A program made the translations under genes and the position numbers. 64,000 nt of DNA. Origin: DATHTC01 sp963746805 (GTDB lineage: Bacteria; Actinomycetota; Thermoleophilia; Gaiellales; Gaiellaceae). Shown piece after piece: positions 27,213-35,358 of this stretch (within the stretch, counting starts at the first letter, position 1; every line of letters begins with the position of its first letter). Location of the stretch: positions 1,240,001 through 1,304,000 of the forward strand of contig CAVVCQ010000008.1 of NCBI GenBank assembly GCA_963746805.1. The letters are read 5' to 3'. Under the pieces are notes generated by a model, which did not search any database, was not told the origin of the DNA, and saw nothing but the letters and a program-made list of their open reading frames with translations.

Positions 27213-27596
27213 TCAGGCCGAGGCGCTCTGCATCGTGGCGACCGCCCGGCGCAGGCTGACGACGCCGACGATGCGGCCGCCCTCGACCACCGGGAGGTGC
27301 CGGAAGTTCTTGTCGAGCATGAGCTGCGACGCCTCGTCGAGCGTCGTCTCCGGCGGAACCGTGATCGGGTCCGCGGTCATCCACTCGCGCACGCGTGCCT
27401 CGCTCGTGTGGACGCGGTAGGCGATCGCCCGGAGGAGGTCGCGCTCGGTGAGGATCCCGATCATGCGGCCGTAGTCCATGACGACGACCGCGCCGCCCTT
27501 CTTCTCCTCGACCATGCGCTCCGCCACCTCGCCGAGCGTGTCCTCGGGAGCGACGGTGATGAACTCGTGGCGCATGGCGTCGGCGACGGTGGGCAC
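27213..27596 (-). CDS. CBS-domain pair protein
   Basis: A 127-residue protein made of two CBS motifs: ADAMRHEFITVAPEDTLGEVAERMVEEKKGGAVVV with IGILTERDLLRAI, then VREWMTADPITVPPETTLDEASQLMLDKNFRHLPVV with IVGVVSLRRAVA. Stand-alone CBS pairs bind adenine nucleotides and act as energy or redox sensors. It lies 109 bases upstream of the LAP precursor on the same strand but starts from its own leaderless-type promoter (TAGACT, 6 bases before GTG 27596). A role in regulating the peptide cluster is not supported by sequence. Confidence 0.88.
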   Translation of the reverse strand: MPTVADAMRHEFITVAPEDTLGEVAERMVEEKKGGAVVVMDYGRMIGILTERDLLRAIAYRVHTSEARVREWMTADPITVPPETTLDEASQLMLDKNFRHLPVVEGGRIVGVVSLRRAVATMQSASA

Positions 27597-27602
27597 GGCG
27601 CG

Positions 27603-27608
27603 AGTCTA
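27603..27608 (-). promoter_or_regulatory. -10 box TAGACT of the CBS gene
   Basis: Minus-strand TAGACT ends 6 bases before GTG 27596 with no Shine-Dalgarno, a leaderless arrangement. It is divergent from the flavoprotein promoter. Confidence 0.45.
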
Positions 27609-27633
27609 GTCGAGCCGTCCGCAGCCTCATCGA

Positions 27634-27648
27634 ATAACCACCGCTTAT
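27634..27648 (+). promoter_or_regulatory. ATAA-N7-TTAT dyad upstream of the flavoprotein/fumarase operon
   Basis: ATAACCACCGCTTAT has the same ATAA-N7-TTAT form, and shares GCTTATG, with the dyad over the LysR start at 20090. It lies 23 bases upstream of the TAGCAT -10 box, in the -35 region of the operon and within the divergent intergenic space. It is a candidate operator for the LysR protein encoded at 20103. Confidence 0.5.
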
Positions 27649-27671
27649 GCGTGGAATTAGCCGTGTCGTGG

Positions 27672-27677
27672 TAGCAT
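27672..27677 (+). promoter_or_regulatory. -10 box TAGCAT of the flavoprotein/fumarase/sulfur operon
   Basis: TAGCAT ends 7 bases before GTG 27685. No Shine-Dalgarno is present, so the transcript is probably leaderless. Confidence 0.5.
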
Positions 27678-27684
27678 CGCGCCC

Positions 27685-28879
27685 GTGGCGGATCCGGCCA
27701 ACTTTGACGTGCTCGTGATCGGCAGCGGCGCCTCCGGGCTCGCGGCCGCCGTGTCGGCCCAGCGCGCGGGGGCGCGCACCGCGCTCGCGACGAAGGGCTC
27801 GATCCAGGCCTGCAACTCGGCGAAGGCGCAGGGCGGGATCCAGGCAGCGTTCGGCGCGGACGACTCGCCCGAGCGCCACGCCGAAGACGTGTGGAACAGC
27901 TCGCACGAGACGGCGGACAAGCGCCTCGTCGAGGTGCTGACGGGCGACGCGCAGCGTGCGATCCACTGGCTCGAGGAGCTCGGGGTCGCGTTCACGCGCG
28001 AGAACGGGGGCTACCGCCTCGCCCGCTGCGGCGGCGCGACGGCGAAGCGGCTGCTCCAGGTCGGCGACCGCACGGGCCACGCGATCACGAAGGCGCTCCG
28101 CGAGGCGTGGGAGGCCGGCGACGGGACGACGTTCGCCAACAGCCCGCTCGCCGACCTCGAGCGGAGGGAGGGCGGCTGGCGCGCGCGTGTCGGCGAGCGC
28201 GACGTCGAGGCCGGGACGGTCGTCCTGTCCGCGGGCGGCCGCTGCTATGCCGTGGCCCAGGAGCAGGGCGAGCTGTCGACCAACCACCCGAACGCGACCG
28301 GTGAGGTGACGCGCATCGCGCTCGGGCTCGGTGCCGAGGCGCGCGACCTCGACGCGCTGCAGTACCACCCGAACGGCGGCGCGTGGCCCGCGAACATGCA
28401 GGGCTACTCGATCCCCGAGACGACGCGCGCGTACGGCGCCGTCCTCCTCAACGCCGGCGGCGAGGAGTTCACGGACTCCCTCGGCCCGCGGGACACCGTC
28501 TCGCAGGCGATCTTCGACGAGGTCGAGCAGGGCCGCGGCGTCGACACGCCGGACGGCCGCCCCGCCGTCTACCTCGACACGACGCGCATCAGCGAGGCCG
28601 ATGCCGAGATCTCGCTTGCCGTACATGCTCCGGCGCTACCGCGGCTCGGGCGTCGACCCGCTCGCCGAGCCGATCCTGACCTACCCCGTCCTCCACTACC
28701 AGAACGGCGGCCTCGTGATCGACACGGACGCCGAGACGACGCTCGAGGGTCTCTACGCGTGCGGCGAGATCGCCGGGGGCACGCACGGGCGGAACCGCAT
28801 GATGGGGAACTCCCTGCTCGAGTGCGTCGTCTTCGGGCGACGCGCCGGCAAGGCGGCGGCGACGAAGGCGCAGGCATGA
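27685..28879 (+). CDS. Fumarate reductase/L-aspartate oxidase-type flavoprotein (one frameshift)
   Basis: About 398 residues after correcting an extra base near 28616. The FAD-binding start is DVLVIGSGASGLAAAVSAQRAG, followed by SIQACNSAKAQGGIQAAFG, HAEDVWNSSHETADKRLVEVL, RCGGATAKRLLQVGDRTGHAITKAL, ALQYHPNGGAWP, and the C-terminal GLYACGEIAGGTHGRNRMMGNSLLECVVFGRRAG. The family oxidises succinate or aspartate, or reduces fumarate. It is much shorter than SdhA or NadB because the C-terminal helical domain is absent, as in soluble fumarate-reductase-like proteins. It is coupled by ATGA to a fumarase gene, so a fumarate-linked reaction is likely. No iron-sulfur or membrane subunits are nearby. 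Confidence 0.8.
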
Positions 28880-29775
28880 CCGTCGACGTCACCACCGACC
28901 TCCAGCAGGCAGTCGAGGACGCCGCCGCGCACCTCTACGTCTGGGCGCTGAAGGACATCCCGCAGGACCTGCGCGACGCCCTCGCCGCCGCCCGCGAGCG
29001 CGAGACGAGCGTCCCGGGCAAGCGCGTCCTCGAGATCATCCACCGCAACGTCGAGATCGCCGACGAGCAGAAGAACCTCGTCTGCCAGGACACGGGCATC
29101 GCCGTCTACCACGTGACGGTCGGCGAGCACTTTCCCCTGCATCCGGCGCGGATCTACGAAAGCCTCCGCGACGGCACCGCGCGGGCGACGCTCGAGCACC
29201 CGCTGCGTTCGAACACCGTGCACACGCTCACGCGCGAGAACACCGGGCCGAACGTCGGCTATCGCGTGCCGATCGTCCACTGGAGCTTCGAGCCCGACTG
29301 GGACGGCCTCGACGTGAAGTGCGTGCCCAAGGGCTCCGGCAGCGAGAACATGTCCTTCCTGAAGATGTGCGTCCCCGCCGACGGCGTGAAGGGGATCAAG
29401 CAGTTCGTGCTCGAGTCGATCGTCGACGCCGGCGGCAAGCCGTGCCCGCCCGGGATCGTCGGGGTCGGGATCGGCGGCTCGGCCGACTACGCGATGCACC
29501 TGGCCAAGGACGCGATCATGCGCCCCGTCGGCACGCGGAACCCCGACCCGCTCGTCGCGCAGCTCGAGGACGAGCTCTACGACCTCCTGAACGAGACCGG
29601 CATCGGCCCGATGGGCCTCGGCGGCGACGTCACCGTCCTGCAGGTGCACGTCGAGCACGCCGACACGCACATGACGCTGAACCCCGTCGCCGTCAACTAC
29701 CAGTGCTGGGCCGCCCGGCGCGCGTCCGCCCACATCGGGCCCGACGGCTCGATCGAGTACGACCGGGAGGCGTAG
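28876..29775 (+). CDS. Fumarate hydratase class I, alpha subunit
   Basis: A 299-residue protein matching the N-terminal half of class I [4Fe-4S] fumarases and the tartrate dehydratase alpha subunit. Key blocks are EQKNLVCQDTGIAVYHV (first cluster cysteine), NTVHTLTRENTGPNVGYRVPIVHW, KGSGSENMSFLKMCVPADG, and GGKPCPPGIVGVGIGGSADYAMHLAKDA (a later cluster cysteine). It hydrates fumarate to malate in the TCA cycle. Fumarase and tartrate dehydratase cannot be separated by sequence alone, but the flavoprotein neighbour favours fumarate. It overlaps the flavoprotein stop by 4 bases. Confidence 0.88.
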   Translation: MTVDVTTDLQQAVEDAAAHLYVWALKDIPQDLRDALAAARERETSVPGKRVLEIIHRNVEIADEQKNLVCQDTGIAVYHVTVGEHFPLHPARIYESLRDGTARATLEHPLRSNTVHTLTRENTGPNVGYRVPIVHWSFEPDWDGLDVKCVPKGSGSENMSFLKMCVPADGVKGIKQFVLESIVDAGGKPCPPGIVGVGIGGSADYAMHLAKDAIMRPVGTRNPDPLVAQLEDELYDLLNETGIGPMGLGGDVTVLQVHVEHADTHMTLNPVAVNYQCWAARRASAHIGPDGSIEYDREA

Positions 29776-29777
29776 GG

Positions 29778-30365
29778 ATGGCGCAGCACGAGGTCACGTT
29801 CCCGATCACCGACCCGGCGGAGATCCTGAGGCTCCGCGCCGGCGACGAGGTCACCGTCCAGGGCCACATCATCGGCATCCGCGACCGGACGCAGATCCGC
29901 ATCTTCGACCACGGCCAGGAGCCGCCGATGGACCTGACCGGCGCGTTCCTCCTGCACACGGCGCCGAACGTGCGCAAGGTCGGCGAGGGGCGCTACGAGA
30001 AGATCTGCATCGGCACGACGACGAGCGCGCGCATGGTGCGCTTCACCGAGCCGCTCGGCGCGCAGTACGGCGTCCGCGCGATCTGCGGCAAGGGCGGGCT
30101 CCCCGACGAGGCGATCGAGCCGATGCAGCGGCTCGGGATGGTCTACTTCGCGATCGTCGGCGGCGCGGCGGCGCTCGAGACGACCCAGATCGAGGAGATC
30201 GAGGAGGTCGCCTGGGAGGAGCTCATGCCCGAGTGCCTCTGGAAGTTCCGCGTGAAGGACTTCGGGCCGCTGATCGTCGGCATCGACGCGCACGGGAACT
30301 CCGTGTTCCACGACGTCCAGGAGCGCGCGAAGGCGAAGCTCGAGGAGCTGTATGCCCGCCTCTAG
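29778..30365 (+). CDS. Fumarate hydratase class I, beta subunit
   Basis: A 195-residue protein equal to the C-terminal half of single-chain class I fumarases (TtdB-like). Recognisable: RLRAGDEVTVQGHIIGIRDRTQIRIFDHGQEPPMDLTGAFLLHTAPNV, TTTSARMVRF, ICGKGGLPDEAIEPMQRLGMVYFAIVGGAAALETTQIEEIEEVAWEELMPECLWKFRVKDFGPLIVGIDAHGNSVF. It starts 2 bases after the alpha-subunit stop with GTAGGG before ATG, so the two subunits are made together. Its last 14 bases overlap the phosphosulfolactate synthase start. Confidence 0.88.
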   Translation: MAQHEVTFPITDPAEILRLRAGDEVTVQGHIIGIRDRTQIRIFDHGQEPPMDLTGAFLLHTAPNVRKVGEGRYEKICIGTTTSARMVRFTEPLGAQYGVRAICGKGGLPDEAIEPMQRLGMVYFAIVGGAAALETTQIEEIEEVAWEELMPECLWKFRVKDFGPLIVGIDAHGNSVFHDVQERAKAKLEELYARL

Positions 30366-31117
30366 CCTCGACCTCGGGCTGGAGCGCGGGGCCGGTCTCA
30401 CCCACGTGATCGACAAGGGCCTCGGCCCGCGCGCCTGGGAGGACGTCCTCGAGACGGCGGGGTCGCACATCGACATCGTCAAGCTCGGCTGGGGCACGGC
30501 GTACGTGACCGACAACCTGCGGGCGCAAGCTCGACGTCCTGCGCGAGAAGAAGGTCGTCCTCGGCGGCACGTTCTTCGAGGTCGTCTACGCGAAGGACAA
30601 GCTGGACGAGTACAAGCGCTGGCTCGGCGAGCTCGGGCTCACGCACGTGGAGATCTCGGATGGGACGATCGAGATCCCGCGCGAGCGGAAGCTCGAGCTG
30701 ATCGACGAGTTCGCGCGCGACTTCACCGTCCTCTCGGAGGTCGGCTCGAAGGACTCGTCGGTCGAGTACACCGCGGACGAGTGGATCTCGTGGCTGCGAG
30801 AGGAGATCTACGCAGGCGCCTGGAAGGTCGTCACGGAGGCACGCGAGGGCGGCACCGCCGGGATCTTCGACTCGGAGGGTGGGATGCGGACGGAGCTGAT
30901 CCGCGAGATCGCCGACACGGTCGGGATCGACGACATCGTCTTCGAGGCGCCGACGAAGGCCTCGCAGGCCTGGTTCGTGAAGCACCTCGGCCCGACGGTG
31001 CACCTCGGGAACATCCCGCCCGACGAGGTGATCGCCCTCGAGACGCTCCGTCTCGGCCTGCGCGGCGACACGCTGAAGGAGGTGCTGCTCGGTGGCGAGC
31101 GCGCCCCCGCTTCCTGA
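30352..31117 (+). CDS. Phosphosulfolactate synthase, ComA family (one frameshift)
   Basis: About 254 residues after correcting an extra base near 30530. Motifs of the ComA TIM barrel are present: GLTHVIDKGLGPRAWEDVLETAGSHIDIVKLGWGTAYVT, VVLGGTFFEVVYAKDKLDEY, GLTHVEISDGTIEIP, FTVLSEVGSK, TEAREGGTAGIFDSEGGMRTELI, IVFEAPTKASQAWFVKHLGPTVHLGNI. ComA condenses sulfite with phosphoenolpyruvate to phosphosulfolactate, the first step to coenzyme M in archaea and to sulfolactate in some bacteria. The following sulfate-assimilation genes would supply sulfite, which strongly supports the assignment. No ComB phosphatase gene is seen. Confidence 0.85.
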
Positions 31118-31778
31118 CCTCGATTTCGAGGCCATGTCCGCCGAGGACGTGCTGCGCTGGGCGTACGGCGAGTTCGGCGACGCGATGTGCCTCACCTGCT
31201 CGTGGCAGCGGCAGTCGTCGGTGCTCGTCCACATGGTCTCGGAGCTCGGGCTCGAGATCCCGGTCGTCGAGCTCGACACGCTCGTCCTCTTCCCGGAGAC
31301 GTACGAGACGCGCGACCGCCTCGTCGAGCGCTACGGCCTGAAGCTGCGCTCCGTGCGGCCGGTCGACCCGCCCGACCGGCTGTGGGAGACCGATCCCGAC
31401 GCGTGCTGCGGCATCCGCAAGGTGAAGCCGCTCGAGGACGCGCTGCGGGGCTACGACGCCTGGATCACCGGCATCCGCCGCGGGCAGTCGCCCACCCGCG
31501 CGCACGCGCAGAAGGTCGAGTGGTCGGAGCGCTACGGCCTCTGGAAGGTGCAGCCGCTCGTCGACTGGGACGCAAAACGCGTGGACGCCTACATCCTCGT
31601 CAACGAGATCCCGGTCAACCCGCTGCACGAGCAGGGCTACCCGTCGATCGGCTGCGTCCCGTGCACGCGCGCGGTCCAGCCGGGCGAGGACGAGCGCGCC
31701 GGGCGCTGGTCGGGCTCGTCGAAGCTCGAGTGCGGCATCCACGGCGACGGGCGCCCCGGGAACGAGATCCGTGCCTGA
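31092..31778 (+). CDS. cysH: APS/PAPS reductase (CysH)
   Basis: About 228 residues of the adenylyl-sulfate/PAPS reductase family. The N-terminal nucleotide motif is LTCSWQRQSSVLVHMVSELG, followed by VVELDTLVLFPETYETRDRL. Cysteine pairs CC (DACCGIRKVKPL) and Cys-x2-Cys (GCVPCTRAV) indicate a [4Fe-4S] cluster, so APS is the likely substrate. The catalytic cysteine is in the C-terminal SSKLECGIHGDG. It reduces activated sulfate to sulfite. GTG 31092 lies within the ComA end; ATG 31134 is an alternative start. It overlaps the APS kinase gene by 8 bases. Confidence 0.9.
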   Translation: MASAPPLPDLDFEAMSAEDVLRWAYGEFGDAMCLTCSWQRQSSVLVHMVSELGLEIPVVELDTLVLFPETYETRDRLVERYGLKLRSVRPVDPPDRLWETDPDACCGIRKVKPLEDALRGYDAWITGIRRGQSPTRAHAQKVEWSERYGLWKVQPLVDWDAKRVDAYILVNEIPVNPLHEQGYPSIGCVPCTRAVQPGEDERAGRWSGSSKLECGIHGDGRPGNEIRA

Positions 31779-32301
31779 CGGGATCGTGCTCTGGTTCACC
31801 GGCCTTTCCGGGGCCGGGAAGTCGACGATCGCCGAGCTCGTCGGGCGCGAGCTCGAGGCCGACGGCCGGCTCGTCGAGTACCTCGACGGCGACGTCGTGC
31901 GCGAGCACCTCTCGAAGGGCCTCGGGTTCTCGAAGGAGGACCGCGACACGAACATCGAGCGGATCGGCTGGGTCGCGTCGCGGCTCGCGCGGCACGGCGC
32001 GACCGTGCTCGTATCGGCGATCTCGCCCTACGCCGAGACGCGGGCCCGGGCGCGCGCGATGGTCGAGGAGTTCGCGCCGTTCGTCGAGGTGCACGTCGCG
32101 ACCTCGGTCGAGGAGTGCGCGCGCCGCGACGTGAAGGGGCTCTACGAGAAGGCGTTCAGCGGCGAGATCGCGGAGTTCACCGGCGTGTCCGATCCGTACG
32201 AGGAGCCGGAGTCGCCGGAGGTGCGGCTCGAGACCGAGGGCCGCGTCCCGGAGGCGTCGGCGCGCGAGGTCCTCGACTACCTGCAGGGGGTGCGGGCGTG
32301 A
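31771..32301 (+). CDS. cysC: Adenylylsulfate kinase (CysC)
   Basis: A 176-residue P-loop kinase that phosphorylates APS to PAPS. Features are Walker A LWFTGLSGAGKSTIAELV, the APS-binding region YLDGDVVREHLSKGLGFSKEDRDTNIERIGWVASRLARHG, ISPYAETRARARAMVEEF, and DVKGLYEKAFSGEIAEFTGVSDPYEEPE. The presence of APS kinase beside an APS-type reductase means PAPS may be made for sulfotransfer as well as for assimilation. It is coupled at both ends, overlapping CysH by 8 bases and CysD by 4. Confidence 0.93.
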   Translation: MPDGIVLWFTGLSGAGKSTIAELVGRELEADGRLVEYLDGDVVREHLSKGLGFSKEDRDTNIERIGWVASRLARHGATVLVSAISPYAETRARARAMVEEFAPFVEVHVATSVEECARRDVKGLYEKAFSGEIAEFTGVSDPYEEPESPEVRLETEGRVPEASAREVLDYLQGVRA

Positions 32302-33221
32302 CGGAGATAGTGGCTCAGAGCCACAAGCTCTCTCATCTGGACGAGCTGGAAGCCGAGGCGATCCACATCTTCCGCGAGGTCGCGGCGGAGCTGGAGCGGC
32401 CCGTGCTGCTCTTCTCCGGCGGCAAGGACTCGATCGTGCTGCTCCGCCTGGCGGAGAAGGCGTTCCGGCCGGGCAAGTTCCCGTTCCCGGTGATGCACGT
32501 CGACACGGGCCACAACTTCCCCGAGGTGCTCGAGTTTCGCGATCGGCGCGTCGAGGAGCTCGGCGAGCGGCTGATCGTGGCCTCGGTCGAGGAGTCGATC
32601 GCGAAGGGCCGCGTCGTCGACGAGACGGGCCCGCGCGCCTCGCGCAACCGGCTGCAGACGACGACGCTGCTCGACGCGATCGAGGAGCACGGCTTCGACG
32701 CGGCGATCGGCGGTGCGCGCCGCGACGAGGAGCGCGCCCGCGCGAAGGAGCGGATCTTCAGCTTCCGCGACGACTTCGGGCAGTGGAACCCGCGCGACCA
32801 GCGGCCGGAGCTCTGGAACCTCTACAACGCGCGCGTCCGCAAGGGCGAGCACGTCCGCGTGTTCCCGATCTCGAACTGGACGGAGCTCGACGTCTGGCAG
32901 TACGTCGCGCGAGAGCGGCTCGAGCTGCCGTCGATCTACTTCGCGCACGCGCGGCAGGTGTTCCGCCGCGACGGGATGCTCTACGCCGTCTCGGACTTCG
33001 TCGAGCGGCTGCCGGAGGAGGAGCCGTTCGACGCGTGGGTGCGCTTCCGCACCGTCGGGGACATGACCTGCACGGGCGGCGTGGAATCGCGCGCGGCGAC
33101 CTTCGACGAGGTCGTGGCGGAGATCGCCGCGACGAACGTGACCGAGCGCGGCGAGACGCGGGCGGACGACCGCTTCAGCGAGGCCGCGATGGAGGACCGG
33201 AAGCGCCTTGGCTACTTCTGA
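32298..33221 (+). CDS. cysD: Sulfate adenylyltransferase subunit 2 (CysD)
   Basis: A 307-residue ATP-sulfurylase small subunit. It has the PP-loop LERPVLLFSGGKDSIVLLRLAEKAF, MHVDTGHNFPEVLEFRD, GGARRDEERARAKERIFSFRDDFGQWNPRDQRPELWNLYN, FPISNWTELDVWQYV and the terminal AMEDRKRLGYF. It makes APS from ATP and sulfate with CysN. The extreme N-terminus contains the recurring palindrome GTGGCTCAGAGCCAC (32310-32324), read as VAQSHK just before the normal family start (LSHLDELEAEAIHIFREVAAE). GTG 32310 inside the palindrome could itself be the initiator. Confidence 0.92.
   Translation: MTEIVAQSHKLSHLDELEAEAIHIFREVAAELERPVLLFSGGKDSIVLLRLAEKAFRPGKFPFPVMHVDTGHNFPEVLEFRDRRVEELGERLIVASVEESIAKGRVVDETGPRASRNRLQTTTLLDAIEEHGFDAAIGGARRDEERARAKERIFSFRDDFGQWNPRDQRPELWNLYNARVRKGEHVRVFPISNWTELDVWQYVARERLELPSIYFAHARQVFRRDGMLYAVSDFVERLPEEEPFDAWVRFRTVGDMTCTGGVESRAATFDEVVAEIAATNVTERGETRADDRFSEAAMEDRKRLGYF
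32310..32324 (+). repeat. Palindromic repeat copy 1 (GTGGCTCAGAGCCAC)
   Basis: A 15-base palindrome with 7-base arms and one central base, within the first codons of cysD. Flanks GGAG-x2-A before and AA after are shared with the other two copies. In this frame it encodes VAQSHK. Confidence 0.75.
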
Positions 33222-34485
33222 GCAGATGCTCCAGGCGGACATGCTCCGCATCGTCACCTGCGGCTCCGTCGACGACGGCAAGTCGACGCTGATCGGGCGA
33301 CTGCTCTACGACACGAAGCAGATCCTCGCCGACCAGCTCGAGCACATCGAGGAGACCTCGCGCCGCCGCGGCGACGGATACGTCAACCTCGCGCTGCTCA
33401 CCGACGGACTTCGCGCCGAGCGCGAGCAGGGGATCACGATCGACGTCGCCTACCGCTCCTTCGTGACCGCGCAGCGCCGGTTCCAGCTCGCCGACGCGCC
33501 CGGGCACGTCCAGTACACGCGCAACATGGTCACGGGCGCCTCGACCGCCGACCTCGCGATCGTGCTCGTCGACGCGCGACGCGGGGTGCTCGAGCAGACG
33601 CGCAGGCACATGTCGATCGTGGCGCTGCTCGGCGTCCACCACGTCGCGGTGGCGCTCAACAAGATGGACCTCGTCGACTGGTCGGAGGAGCCCTTCCGCG
33701 AGATCGAGACCGAGTTGCGCGCGCTCGCGGAGCAGGTCGGGATCCAGGACCTGCGCGTCTTCCCGGTGTCGGCGCTCCACGGGGACTACGTCGCCGAGGG
33801 CTCCGACGCGGCGCCGTGGTACGACGGGCCGACGCTCCTCGGCTATCTCGAGACGGTCGAGCTCGCCGGCGACCGGAACCTCGCCGACCGCCGCTTCCCC
33901 GTGCAGTGGGTGATCCGCCCGATGGCGACGGACCACCACGACTACCGCGGCTACGCGGGCCAGGTCGCGAGCGGGACGTGGCGCGTCGGCGACGAGGTCG
34001 TCGTCCTGCCCTCGGGCCGGCGCTCGCGCGTCGCGCACGTCGAGACGGCGGACGGCCCACTCGACGAGGCGGTGCCGCCGATGTCCGTCGTCATCCGCCT
34101 CGAGGACGATCTCGACGTGGCCCGGGGCGACATGCTCGCCGACCCGGACGCGGCTCCCGTCCCCGCCCGCGAGCTCGTCGCGCGGATCAGCTGGATGAGC
34201 GAGCGCCCGCTCGAGCCTCGCGCCAGGCTCGCCGTGAAGCACACGAGCCGGTGGGCGCGCGCGATCGTGGACGAGCTCCGCTCGAAGGTCGACATGGAGA
34301 CGCTCGCCGAGGTCCCCGCGCCCGAGCGGCTCGAGCTGAACGACCTCGCGGAGGTGACGCTGCGGCTCTCCGAGCCGCTCGCGGTCGACCCGTATCCGGA
34401 GAATCGCGCGACCGGCGCCTTCGTCCTGGTCGACGAGGCAACGAACGAGACTGTCGGTGCGGGCATGGTCGTCTCGGCGACGTGA
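33208..34485 (+). CDS. cysN: Sulfate adenylyltransferase subunit 1 (CysN)
   Basis: A 425-residue translation-factor-like GTPase that drives APS formation by CysD. It has G1 TCGSVDDGKSTLIGRLLYD, the switch region EREQGITIDVAYRSF, G3 DAPGHVQYTRNMVTGAS, G4 LNKMDLVDW, then beta-barrel domains (PVQWVIRP, YAGQVASGTWRVGDEVVVLPSG). It is a stand-alone CysN, since the kinase is a separate gene here. TTG 33208 overlaps the CysD end; ATG 33226, 4 bases after the CysD stop, is an alternative start. Its stop overlaps the exporter start as GTGA. Confidence 0.92.
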   Translation: MATSEQMLQADMLRIVTCGSVDDGKSTLIGRLLYDTKQILADQLEHIEETSRRRGDGYVNLALLTDGLRAEREQGITIDVAYRSFVTAQRRFQLADAPGHVQYTRNMVTGASTADLAIVLVDARRGVLEQTRRHMSIVALLGVHHVAVALNKMDLVDWSEEPFREIETELRALAEQVGIQDLRVFPVSALHGDYVAEGSDAAPWYDGPTLLGYLETVELAGDRNLADRRFPVQWVIRPMATDHHDYRGYAGQVASGTWRVGDEVVVLPSGRRSRVAHVETADGPLDEAVPPMSVVIRLEDDLDVARGDMLADPDAAPVPARELVARISWMSERPLEPRARLAVKHTSRWARAIVDELRSKVDMETLAEVPAPERLELNDLAEVTLRLSEPLAVDPYPENRATGAFVLVDEATNETVGAGMVVSAT

Positions 34486-35358
34486 CCTGGCAGCTGTCGC
34501 TTACCGGGCTCGCGATCGGCCTCCTCGTCGGGATGACGGGGATGGGCGGCGGCTCGCTGATGACGCCGATGCTCGTCCTGTTCTTCGGCTTCAAGCCGAC
34601 GGTCGCGATCGGGACCGACATCCTCCACGGCGCGATCTTCAAGTCGTTCGGCGCGGTTAGACACCGCCAGCTCGGCACCGTTCACGCGCGGCTCACCTTG
34701 TGGATGCTGCTGGGCTCCGCGCCCGCGTCGCTTGTCGGCGTCGGGCTCGCCACGTGGCTCAAGCACACCTACGGCGACGGCTTCGAGGACGTCGCCCAGG
34801 CGATTCTCGGCGCCGCCCTCGTCGTGTGCGGCATCGGCTTCCTCGTCAAGGCCTACGTACGCTCGAAGGGCGACGATCGGCCGTTCCTGCTCACCCGGCA
34901 CGACCGGGTCATCGCCGTCGTGATCGGCCTGCTCGGCGGGTTCGTGGTCGGGCTCACGTCCGTCGGCTCGGGAACGTTCTTCGCGCTCGCCATGCTCGCC
35001 GTGTTCCCGCTGACGGCCGCCAAGGTCGTCGGGACGGACATCTTCCACGCGGCCGCGCTGCTCTGGGTCGCCGGGCTGGGGCATCTCATCGGCGGGAATG
35101 TCGACCTCCACGCGACCGCGTGGCTGCTGATCGGCTCGATCCCGGGTGTCCTGATCGGCTCGCAGCTGACGGTGAAGCTGCCCGAGCGGTCGCTGCGGAT
35201 GGCGCTCGCGCGTGACGCTGGCGGTGGCAGGGCTGAAGCTGCTCGAGGTGCCGGGCGCGAACGTCATCATCCTCACCGCCCTCGTCGCCGCAGCCGTGAC
35301 CGGCCTGGTCGTGATCGTGCGTCGCCTGTCGCGCCGCCCGGCGCTCGCGCGCCGTTAG
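34482..35358 (+). CDS. TauE/SafE family sulfite/sulfonate exporter (one frameshift)
   Basis: About 292 residues with eight hydrophobic segments. TauE/SafE repeats are seen: LLVGMTGMGGGSLMTPMLVLFFGFKPTVAIGTDILHGAIFKSFG in the first half and LGGFVVGLTSVGSGTFFALAMLAVFPLTAAKVVGTDIFHAAALLWVAGLGHLI in the second. An extra base near 35210 shifts the frame; the last helix (VIILTALVAAAVTGLVVIV) continues to 35358. At the end of a sulfate-reduction/phosphosulfolactate operon it would most simply export sulfite or a sulfonate product. Its stop overlaps the convergent DUF4395 stop by 4 bases. Confidence 0.85.

Noticed and set aside
27213..27596. CBS protein as a member of the LAP operon
   Set aside because: It has its own leaderless-type promoter, is separated by 109 bases, and CBS proteins are not a usual LAP component.
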